DNA of 6,057 bases from Bacillota bacterium (GTDB lineage: Bacteria; Bacillota; Dehalobacteriia; UBA4068): positions 1 through 6,057 of the forward strand of contig WRKD01000096.1 in the NCBI GenBank assembly GCA_009778255.1, given 5' to 3'. Every line of letters begins with the position of its first letter. The first letter of the stretch is position 1. Position numbers and translations under genes: made by a program. This document shows positions 1-5,781 of this stretch, one piece after another. The notes beneath the pieces were generated by a model. It did no database searches, was not told the DNA's origin, and was given only the letters and a program-made list of their open reading frames with translations.

Positions 1-482
1 GAGCCATGGCTGAGGTTTTTAAAGCCGTTTAGATAATAACTACGGTTTACGACCAGTATAGGAATGGTCAGTAATAATAATGTAAATGAATATATACCTG
101 CGTTTTCCATGCCGGATAAAAAAGCCGGTAGCGGCCAGCCGAGCATTTCGCCCATAGAAGTATATAATAGGGGTATGGCAAAAATAAATGAAGTGATTAG
201 GCGGTTTTTCATGTAGCGGATTTCTTTTGAGGAACTGTTTTCCGGTATGGCCGCTTTATTTTTGGGGGCGGCTTTGAGTTTTGCGCCATATCCCAGAGCT
301 TCAACTTTATTTATAATTTGCGTTATGCTGATGATTTTAGGATCAAAGCAAACAGACATACTGTTTGTGAGGAGGTTGACAGTGATTTCATCAACTCCTT
401 CCTGCTTGCTAAGGACTTTTTCAATACGCGCTGAACAAGCCGTGCAGGTCATACCGGTTATATCGAATTGTGATTTTTCCAT
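1..482 (-). CDS. copA: Copper-translocating P1B-type ATPase, N-terminal part (truncated by window edge)
   Basis: The minus-strand frame opening at the ATG at 480-482 runs unbroken off the left edge, giving 160 complete codons of a protein usually 700-800 residues long. Residues 3-70 form one heavy-metal-associated domain with the metal-binding motif GMTCTAC (Cys13 and Cys16), continuing SARIEKVL as in copper ATPases and chaperones. A charged linker (about 71-92) leads to two hydrophobic segments (about 94-112 and 131-147). The visible end, NGFKNLSHGS, matches the stretch following the second helix in CopA-type pumps. The conserved CPC, DKTGT and HP motifs lie outside the window, so the copper rather than other metal assignment rests on N-terminal resemblance. 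Family role: ATP-driven export of Cu(I) across the cytoplasmic membrane. A GGAG site (494-497) lies 11 bases ahead of the start. No separate promoter is evident in the 68-bp gap after the upstream membrane-protein gene, so the two may be co-transcribed. Confidence 0.9.
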   Translation of the reverse strand, partial: MEKSQFDITGMTCTACSARIEKVLSKQEGVDEITVNLLTNSMSVCFDPKIISITQIINKVEALGYGAKLKAAPKNKAAIPENSSSKEIRYMKNRLITSFIFAIPLLYTSMGEMLGWPLPAFLSGMENAGIYSFTLLLLTIPILVVNRSYYLNGFKNLSHG

Positions 483-550
483 AACAGTTTTATCTCCAAA
501 CGATTTTTGTTTTAGCTTGTATTTGAAAGGCGGCTCGAAAAATATGGCGA

Positions 551-991
551 TTATGGTATCCTGTGCTTTTTGATCATATTGACAATATAAATACCAATAA
601 TGCTAATCGCACATGAAACAATCAATGCAAACCAAAAAAACATTAGCCCGAAATGATAACCCATAACTTCTGTTGAAGTTATACGCCCCGTAACATGTAT
701 CAATTCATCATTTCTTAGTACGAATAGTATTATCTTGTTTGGAACGCCAAATAATGATAATGCTATTTGTGACAAAAAAGCAGAGTTAATTCCCATAAAC
801 CTTGCTACAATCATATTTTTCATATTATAGTAGGAAGTAATGATAGCAATAATAATGCCGCATAATGCGCCTAGAATTAATTCGCCTTCTAAAAAAAATT
901 CAGTATATACCACGAAAATAATCGATAATGAAAGAACAATATAAATCAAACCACATATAATATTTTTTTGCCATATTGGCCTGGCTCTCAT
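551..991 (-). CDS. Unknown four-helix membrane protein, 146 aa
   Basis: I do not recognise this protein. From the ATG at 989-991 it is 146 residues long and very hydrophobic. Likely membrane segments lie at about 10-30, 37-54, 69-93 and 115-138. A short polar loop (about 93-112, RNDELIHVTGRITSTEV) separates segments 3 and 4, and the tail is basic (KKHR). The basic N-terminus (RARPIWQK) suggests a cytoplasmic start. There is no signal peptide, metal-binding cysteine pair or catalytic motif. A longer reading from a TTG at 1015 is possible, but it would place the AGGAGA ribosome site inside the gene, so the ATG at 991 is preferred. Its own promoter is proposed at 1030-1058. It lies 68 bp upstream of the copper ATPase on the same strand, so a shared transcript is possible. 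It looks richer in A+T than its neighbours. Its size and four helices recall small ATP-synthase I-like or transporter accessory proteins, but I see no supporting motif. Confidence 0.7.
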   Translation of the reverse strand: MRARPIWQKNIICGLIYIVLSLSIIFVVYTEFFLEGELILGALCGIIIAIITSYYNMKNMIVARFMGINSAFLSQIALSLFGVPNKIILFVLRNDELIHVTGRITSTEVMGYHFGLMFFWFALIVSCAISIIGIYIVNMIKKHRIP

Positions 992-1000
992 TGCATCGTG

Positions 1001-1006
1001 TCTCCT
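1001..1006 (-). promoter_or_regulatory. Ribosome binding site deciding the start of the membrane-protein gene
   Basis: Read on the minus strand this is AGGAGA, nine bases before the ATG at 989-991. It favours that ATG over the in-frame TTG at 1015. A nearer ATG (994-996) is in another frame and gives only Met-Gln-stop. Confidence 0.7.
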
Positions 1007-1029
1007 AAATAACAACTTTGCTTATTTAC

Positions 1030-1058
1030 AGTATACTCATATCAACAAAAGTAATCAA
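1030..1058 (-). promoter_or_regulatory. Putative sigma-A promoter for the minus-strand unit (membrane protein, possibly copA)
   Basis: On the minus strand, TTGATT (1053-1058) and TATACT (1030-1035) are separated by exactly 17 bp. The -10 box sits within the 8-bp palindrome AGTATACT (1030-1037). It fires away from the peptidase gene, so 992-1186 is a divergent promoter region. I saw no typical CopY or CsoR operator, so copper control is not shown. Confidence 0.55.
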
Positions 1059-1125
1059 GTAGATAGGCTTTTTATTTTATAATTTTATAATCTCCGGAGG
1101 GAAATGAAGAAATAATGCATAATTA

Positions 1126-1154
1126 TTGACGACAAGATATTTATTTGATATTAT
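1126..1154 (+). promoter_or_regulatory. Sigma-A promoter for the M28 peptidase gene
   Basis: TTGACG (1126-1131) and TATTAT (1149-1154) have a 17-bp spacer, each one base off the consensus hexamer. The predicted start of transcription lies around 1161, giving a leader of about 26 bases that carries AAGGAGG (1171-1177), nine bases before the ATG at 1187. Confidence 0.75.
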
Positions 1155-1186
1155 TATTAAAATAAAATTTAAGGAGGCTAAATATT

Positions 1187-4048
1187 ATGCAAAAGATGAA
1201 GGTTTTTTTATGCTTATTTATGGTAACGGCTGTGGTATTTTCTACAGGAACAATGGCGCTTGGTTATTCCAGCTTAGCGGAAGCTGATCTTACCCCCATG
1301 GTAACGAAGCTTGAGACGGCTGTGTATAAGGCTTATGGAGCCGATGGAGATACTGTTATTTCTGCGAAAGCAAAGGCTGAAGAGATCGTGGCAAAGCTAT
1401 TGACCGGCAGTGGAATTACTGCGACAGTAAATGACTCCATAAATGCCCCCGCTTTCAAGGCGGCTACAACAGTCGATTCACCGGTTCAGCCGAATGTTGA
1501 CGGTTATTATAAATTTACGGTAACACTCAGTAGTGATGGAGAAACTACCTTAAACACCAAAGAGCTAAAAATGACTATTATACCGGATATAGACGGTTGT
1601 GTTTTGCGGGAAACCATAGAATATCTTGTAAATGATATCGGGCCGAGAATATCCGGAACAATTTCTGAACAGCGCGCCTGCGAATACATGAAAGAGGTAT
1701 TCGAAAAAATTGACGGCGGCGATAATGTTTATGATATCTCTTTAGAAGAGTATTTGTATAGCTGGGTTCCGGCCAGAGGTATTCAACTGAGCCCGACACG
1801 TACTCAATACGGTTACTTAGTTATGAACGCTCGTCAGCAATATGGCGTGGTTGAAGCCGATGTTCCCAGCGGCGCTGCTGCTATCGGCAACCCTTATCCG
1901 AATTCTGCCAGCTTTAGGGATTTTGCAGGGGGGCTTTTCCATGATTTCGGAACCTTCAACGCCTCTAATAACCGCGTTTCCTCAACCCCGGCGGAAAGCG
2001 ACGTGATTGCCGCCGGTGGAAAAATTTACGGAACCCTAAGGTTTGACCGTACAGTTACAGGAACCATGATCAATAACGCCATTGCCAATATTAAAGCTGC
2101 TTATTCGTTTACAGTTGACGTGACAGGTCTTTTTGTCGCCAGGATCGATAATGCTAAGACTACAACAAATTTATTCTCCTATACATACAATGATGTTCCG
2201 GTAACTATCAGCAGCTATTCCACTGCGACGACTTCGGTTATAGGCCTCACACTTGCAGATGTGGAAAAATGTAAGAAAGCAGGTGAAGCGGGTATTATTA
2301 CTAAAGTTTATAGAGCAGATCCGGAAATAGGCCGCTTGACTCGTGCCAGAAAACCCGCTGCTGATGCAGATAACCCGGATCTTGTGATCGTATATACATC
2401 GCATATTGATACCGTAAGAGGCGCCCCGGGCGCTACCGATACAGCTACAGGCGTCTCCGCACTCGCCGAGTTGGCCCGGCGCTTCAAAAATGTGGATACA
2501 GGTAATATTGAGTTGATATTCGCTGCTCAAGGTGCAGAAGAATACAACGATTTCAGTGCTACAAGCTACATGATCGAAAAATTGCGCGCCGAAGGCAAAG
2601 ACGTGATAACCGTTAACATGAACTTTGATACGCCTGCTTCGTTCGATAATGCGGTAAATGTGCTTGGGGATCCTATAGATACGTTCATACTTGGCACTAT
2701 TCAATACGAAACGCGCTATCAGTATCCAAACTATCGAAATGCTCTGTATGGCGTTAATCTTGGCAGAGAGACATCAATGTTCAATTTATCTGCCCATTTA
2801 CTCTCAAGCTTTGCTACTGAAGTTGATTGGCCATTGGATATTAAAAATGTCAGAATAAATAACTGGGGCGCCTCTGATCATGCTATGTGGTCTTACTTCG
2901 GAATCGACTCTTGCGGACCGAGATCTGCAGCCAGAGGCGGAAACTTTTCTATGAGCGACGCTAATAACCAGGTATACAGATATCAGTACCATTCCTCCCT
3001 TGATGACTTAAGTGATTATAACTATGATAGCCACCTAAAAACTACCAACTTGCTGGCCAATGGTATAAAGAAAGCTATTGATCTGGAAGTGACTAAGCGG
3101 GCAAAATTCTTATTCGATGAGAAGGAAGGTACGGTAACACTTTATAATGCGAGCCAGCTTTTTAAAACCTATGAAGCTGTAAGCGGGACGTTTTCAAGTT
3201 CTGCAGGAAATATTCCCTTTAAGTTTACTCCTGAAAATACGGTTATTGAACTGGCAAATGCCAATGATTATATAATCACAAACCTTATCGCAACCGGCAC
3301 GGGCATCGGCAATCATCAAGATGTAGCGACTAAAGGAGAGTATAAGGAATTCAGTACAGGCCTTGCCCCTATGATCATTTATTATTCTGAACCAGAAGGC
3401 CCCATAACACTCTCGGTGGCAGATATCCAAGCAGCCCCCGGCGATACTGTGGAGTTGGCGTATACCATAACAGATAATGATTATGGTTTCACTCATTGGG
3501 AAGTAGAATTGCCTTTCGATAGCGCCATCTTCGCCCCCGTAGATGTAACATTAGGCGCTTTGGCTGACGGTGCTACTCTCGATTATACTATCAATGGCAA
3601 TGTCCTCTATGTCGATATCACCTGCGCTACCGCGATAATTGGCGACGGCAAACTCTTCACCGTTACCTACGCAGTTGCTGCCACTGCTCCTTATATCTTC
3701 TCCACACCGTTGCAAGCTAAAGTAAACGTCTGCGAATATAGCTTTATGATCGGTATAAAAGTTGCCATTCCTGTAATTGTCGAGCCGGGAATGCTAAAAA
3801 CCAAACTGGCGAAACTGATGCCCACAGCCGTTGTTAAGAAATTAAATGGCAATAAAAATGATTTGACTATAACCGTTGTAGCTATTTATGAAGACGGCAG
3901 TCAAGATGTGTTTTGCAAAACTTTTTCCATCAACAATAATTCCGCAGATTACTATGATGTTAACGGCTATACAGTCTATGTAGATACCAAGGGCAATGAC
4001 CAGATTCGCGCCTGCTACATTGATCAATACCAAACAGCTAAAAAATGA
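1187..4048 (+). CDS. Secreted multidomain M28-family zinc aminopeptidase with cohesin-like domain
   Basis: This 953-residue exported protein probably removes amino acids or short peptides from substrates outside the cell. The start is set by AAGGAGG nine bases upstream. A signal peptide (about 1-26, basic start, hydrophobic core, likely cleavage after ALG) is followed by a surface-protein module (about 37-133, with KFTVTLSSDGET). The M28 fold starts near 138 (TIEYLVNDIGPRISGT) and seems to hold a protease-associated-like insert (about 190-395). The two-zinc site is complete: His406 and Asp408 (SHIDTV), Asp418, catalytic Glu451 with Glu452 (GAEE), Asp481 and His602 (YHSSLDDLSD); the conserved GASDH motif is at 561-565. 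Assignments follow the Streptomyces and Aeromonas enzymes. A cohesin-like domain (about 739-865, APGDTVELAYTIT and IGDGKLFTVTYAV) and a distinctive module (about 868-950) follow. No LPXTG, SLH or dockerin motif is seen. Substrate and cell-wall attachment are unknown. The gene appears monocistronic. Confidence 0.88.
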   Translation: MQKMKVFLCLFMVTAVVFSTGTMALGYSSLAEADLTPMVTKLETAVYKAYGADGDTVISAKAKAEEIVAKLLTGSGITATVNDSINAPAFKAATTVDSPVQPNVDGYYKFTVTLSSDGETTLNTKELKMTIIPDIDGCVLRETIEYLVNDIGPRISGTISEQRACEYMKEVFEKIDGGDNVYDISLEEYLYSWVPARGIQLSPTRTQYGYLVMNARQQYGVVEADVPSGAAAIGNPYPNSASFRDFAGGLFHDFGTFNASNNRVSSTPAESDVIAAGGKIYGTLRFDRTVTGTMINNAIANIKAAYSFTVDVTGLFVARIDNAKTTTNLFSYTYNDVPVTISSYSTATTSVIGLTLADVEKCKKAGEAGIITKVYRADPEIGRLTRARKPAADADNPDLVIVYTSHIDTVRGAPGATDTATGVSALAELARRFKNVDTGNIELIFAAQGAEEYNDFSATSYMIEKLRAEGKDVITVNMNFDTPASFDNAVNVLGDPIDTFILGTIQYETRYQYPNYRNALYGVNLGRETSMFNLSAHLLSSFATEVDWPLDIKNVRINNWGASDHAMWSYFGIDSCGPRSAARGGNFSMSDANNQVYRYQYHSSLDDLSDYNYDSHLKTTNLLANGIKKAIDLEVTKRAKFLFDEKEGTVTLYNASQLFKTYEAVSGTFSSSAGNIPFKFTPENTVIELANANDYIITNLIATGTGIGNHQDVATKGEYKEFSTGLAPMIIYYSEPEGPITLSVADIQAAPGDTVELAYTITDNDYGFTHWEVELPFDSAIFAPVDVTLGALADGATLDYTINGNVLYVDITCATAIIGDGKLFTVTYAVAATAPYIFSTPLQAKVNVCEYSFMIGIKVAIPVIVEPGMLKTKLAKLMPTAVVKKLNGNKNDLTITVVAIYEDGSQDVFCKTFSINNNSADYYDVNGYTVYVDTKGNDQIRACYIDQYQTAKK

Positions 4049-4122
4049 ATCGATTAAAGCTAGATATACTGCTAAATAATTTTTGAAAAGCAGAGCAATG
4101 GCCAAGAAAGCCGCTAGTAGGC

Positions 4123-4157
4123 AAATAAAAAACCCCATTTTGCGGGGTTTTTTATTT
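4123..4157 (+). terminator. Rho-independent terminator after the peptidase gene
   Basis: A perfect 14-bp inverted repeat, AAATAAAAAACCCC at 4123-4136 and its complement at 4144-4157, encloses a 7-base loop. The stem has a C4/G4 core followed by a T-rich run. It begins 75 bp past the peptidase stop and precedes the next promoter, separating the two plus-strand units. Its A and T tracts on both sides would let it work in both directions. Confidence 0.9.
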
Positions 4158-4228
4158 TTGGAATTTACTTAGGTTAGGCGCTGTGCAAAACTTATCGACT
4201 CGGCATAATGGTTAATAATAAACATATC

Positions 4229-4258
4229 TTGACAATAACATCATGTACGGGATAGAAT
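4229..4258 (+). promoter_or_regulatory. Sigma-A promoter for the nitroreductase operon
   Basis: A perfect TTGACA (4229-4234) is followed after 18 bp by TAGAAT (4253-4258), one base off TATAAT. Transcription should begin near 4265, giving a leader of about 65 bases before the ATG at 4332. A near-palindrome overlaps the predicted start site. Confidence 0.75.
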
Positions 4259-4273
4259 TAAAGGCGCCCTTAA
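4258..4273. promoter_or_regulatory. Candidate operator: near-palindrome at the start of transcription
   Basis: TTAAAGGCGCCCTTAA is a 16-bp inverted repeat with seven of eight pairs matching (only A4262/C4269 fails) around a perfect GGCGCC. It begins on the last base of the -10 box and covers the predicted +1, a typical place for a repressor to bind. No regulator gene is in the window and I cannot name a family. It is too compact, with no loop, to be a likely RNA hairpin. Confidence 0.4.
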
Positions 4274-4314
4274 CTAAAATTGATAAATCTCCACAACGGA
4301 TAATTTATTATGTG

Positions 4315-4320
4315 AGAGGA
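4315..4320 (+). promoter_or_regulatory. Ribosome binding site deciding the nitroreductase start
   Basis: AGAGGA ends 11 bases before the ATG at 4332 but only two bases before the in-frame GTG at 4323. The spacing favours the ATG, as does the family-typical opening MYEIIQKRKSIRKY. Confidence 0.6.
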
Positions 4321-4331
4321 AAGTGAAAACT

Positions 4332-5030
4332 ATGTACGAAATCATTCAAAAACGTAAATCAATAAGAAAATACGACCTTACTCCCGTGGATACCGCTATT
4401 TTAGAAAAAGTGCAGGCGCAAATTGATAAGGTTAAGCCGCTCTACCCGGATATTAAATATTCTGTTGAAATCGTAAATAAAATTAAAGGCGTATTTAATA
4501 ATGTAAGAGCGCCACATTATCTGATATTTGGCAGTGAAGAAAAAGAAGGGTCTCTTGAAAACATCGGTTTTATAGGACAACAATTGAATTTATACTTTGC
4601 AGAATCTGGACTTGGTTGTTGTTGGCTGGGAGGGGCAAAGTCGCAAGGCTTAGAAGCGTCTGCTTTACCTTATGTAATTTGCATGGCTTTCGGAAAACCC
4701 GCCGAACCATTGCATCGCATACTTTCCGAGTTCAAACGCAAACCGCTGCAAGAGATTAGCCAAGGAAACGACGACCGGTTAGAGGCTTGTCGGCTTGCGC
4801 CAAGCGCTGTAAATGCGCAAAATTGGTATTTTATTGCCGAGAAAGGCAAAATACATTGCTATCGTAAAAAATCGGATTCTTTATTAGGATTTATATATAA
4901 CAGGCTACACTGCATAGACATGGGAATTGCGCTTTATCATATCGCAATTGAAAGCGAAAATTTTAATTTTGTAAAAGAAAATGATATAACTGTTTTGAAA
5001 GAGCATATATATATGGGAACTGTTGGTTGA
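4332..5030 (+). CDS. Putative TM-type nitroreductase family flavoprotein, 232 aa
   Basis: The opening EIIQKRKSIRKYD (residues 3-15) is the FMN-phosphate-binding start shared by nitroreductase-fold proteins. Further family features are ESGLGCCWLGG (91-101) and RLAPSAVNAQNWYF (154-167), the latter like the usual APSxxNxQPW segment. The order of these blocks, with the APS-N-Q-W block in the second half, matches the 'putative TM nitroreductase' group (relatives of Thermotoga TM1586) better than classical NfsB-type enzymes. At 232 residues the length is full. Such proteins are cytoplasmic, bind FMN and reduce nitro compounds, quinones or unknown substrates with NAD(P)H. The electron acceptor here cannot be told. 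It is the first gene of a likely four-gene operon behind the promoter at 4229-4258, with a 55-bp gap to the ArsC/Spx-like gene. An alternative GTG start at 4323 would add three residues. Confidence 0.85.
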   Translation: MYEIIQKRKSIRKYDLTPVDTAILEKVQAQIDKVKPLYPDIKYSVEIVNKIKGVFNNVRAPHYLIFGSEEKEGSLENIGFIGQQLNLYFAESGLGCCWLGGAKSQGLEASALPYVICMAFGKPAEPLHRILSEFKRKPLQEISQGNDDRLEACRLAPSAVNAQNWYFIAEKGKIHCYRKKSDSLLGFIYNRLHCIDMGIALYHIAIESENFNFVKENDITVLKEHIYMGTVG

Positions 5031-5072
5031 CAAAGTAAATATAATGAGATTACAAAAAGAGATATTGAAAAC

Positions 5073-5078
5073 GGAGGT
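5073..5078 (+). promoter_or_regulatory. Ribosome binding site deciding the ArsC/Spx-like start
   Basis: GGAGGT lies seven bases before the ATG at 5086. Upstream in-frame starts (TTG at 5023, ATG at 5044) would place this strong site inside the coding region and lack a comparable one of their own. Confidence 0.8.
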
Positions 5079-5085
5079 GCAACGC

Positions 5086-5445
5086 ATGCTGACCTTTATC
5101 TGTTACCCGAAATGCTCCACTTGCCAAAAAGCACAAGCCCTGCTTGATAGATTAGAAGCACAGTACGAAATACGCGACATTAAGACGAATAACCCTACAT
5201 ATGTGGAATTGAAAGCCTGGTTTTCTTTAAGCGGGCTGCCTGTTAAGAAATTCTTTAACACCAGCGGCATACTCTACAAATCGCTCAACCTTAAAGAAAA
5301 AATCCCTTCCATGAGCGAAGAAGAATGCTTAGAATTGCTCGCGACAGACGGTATGCTTGTCAAGCGTCCTTTGCTTATTGATGAACACCGCGTCTTAGTC
5401 GGATTCAATGCGGACGAGTGGGAGTCGGTGGTACTGGCGAAATGA
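5086..5445 (+). CDS. ArsC/Spx-family thioredoxin-fold protein, 119 aa
   Basis: The 119-residue length and motif order fit the ArsC/Spx/YffB family (Pfam ArsC). The N-terminal strand leads into YPKCSTCQKA, with Cys10 and Cys13 forming a CxxC pair at the same positions as in Bacillus Spx. The family signatures LPVKKFFNTSG (51-61), LYKSLNL (63-69), MSEEE and LVKRPLLIDEHRVLVGF (91-107) follow. Compared with plasmid R773 arsenate reductase, Cys10 matches the catalytic cysteine and Arg94 matches Arg94. However, Asn58 stands where Arg60 is expected and the Arg107 region reads LVGF. Arsenate reduction is therefore doubtful; a thiol oxidoreductase or Spx-like regulator is equally possible. It is shorter than Spx and lacks the C-terminal tail of that regulator. 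The neighbouring nitroreductase and ferredoxin-type genes favour a redox role. The next gene overlaps its stop codon by four bases, indicating coupled translation. Confidence 0.85.
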   Translation: MLTFICYPKCSTCQKAQALLDRLEAQYEIRDIKTNNPTYVELKAWFSLSGLPVKKFFNTSGILYKSLNLKEKIPSMSEEECLELLATDGMLVKRPLLIDEHRVLVGFNADEWESVVLAK

Positions 5446-5735
5446 CATTAAAAATTTATGAATTCGATGCAATAATAGAGGCTTCCACGATCGGTAAGGG
5501 AGGCGCTTATGTGCGGTTTCCTTATGATATTAGAGTGGAATTCGGGCAGGGCAGGGTGAAAATCCACGCTACTTTTGACGATGAGCCGTATGATGGGAGC
5601 ATTGTCAATATGGGTGTAAAAAACGCGGACGGGTCGGTATGTTATATCATCGGCATTCTTAAAGAAATCCGTTCCAAAATTGGCAAACAAGCGGGCGATA
5701 GCGTGCGGGTTACCGTAAAGGAGTTGGATTTATAA
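5442..5735 (+). CDS. DUF1905 domain protein, 97 aa
   Basis: The protein is a single DUF1905 domain. Visible features are YEFDAIIEA (6-14), GGAYVRFPYDIRVEFGQGRVKI (20-41, from which GAYV-FP-D-FG-GRVK is diagnostic), DEPYDGSIVNMG (47-58), the segment IIGILKEIRSKIGKQAGD (69-86) and the ending VRVTV. The family is a small beta-barrel-like domain of unknown biochemical function, often alone or fused to a YdeI/OmpD-associated region, which is absent here. The ATG at 5442 overlaps the TGA of the preceding gene (ATGA), which argues for translational coupling. A GTG at 5418 could extend it by eight residues, but it lies inside the preceding gene and lacks a better ribosome site. The only upstream purine stretch is a weak GGTGG at 5427-5431. 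It is probably cytoplasmic and co-expressed with the flanking redox genes. I infer no specific activity. Confidence 0.85.
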   Translation: MTLKIYEFDAIIEASTIGKGGAYVRFPYDIRVEFGQGRVKIHATFDDEPYDGSIVNMGVKNADGSVCYIIGILKEIRSKIGKQAGDSVRVTVKELDL

Positions 5736-5781
5736 ATCAGTTGCTTGATGGAAAATATTGATAAGAAAGCGGGGAATGTAA

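Noticed and set aside
247..573. Plus-strand open frame of 108 codons over the copA start region
   Set aside because: It lies opposite the clearly coding minus-strand copper ATPase, has no family resemblance and no good ribosome site. It is a shadow.
2171..2704. Minus-strand open frame of 177 codons inside the peptidase gene
   Set aside because: It is antisense to the peptidase catalytic core, and its composition looks like reversed coding sequence. No promoter, ribosome site or domain supports it.
4069..4093. Weak CTGCT...AGCAG hairpin ahead of the terminator
   Set aside because: Only five pairs with a 15-base A/T-rich loop; expected by chance and not needed given the strong 14-bp terminator stem just downstream.
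4098..4176. Small open frame starting MAKKAASRQIKN after the peptidase
   Set aside because: The basic peptide looks tempting, but it has no ribosome site and reads straight through the terminator stem, so the codons are explained by the hairpin.
4259..4331. Riboswitch or attenuator in the nitroreductase leader
   Set aside because: The leader is about 65 bases, with no terminator-like stem and T-run and no recognisable aptamer core.
5027..5055. TTGACA overlapping the nitroreductase stop, as an internal promoter for the ArsC/Spx-like gene
   Set aside because: At 17 bp the -10 position reads TTACAA, a poor match, and the nearby TATAAT (5040-5045) is only seven bases away. The spacing does not work.
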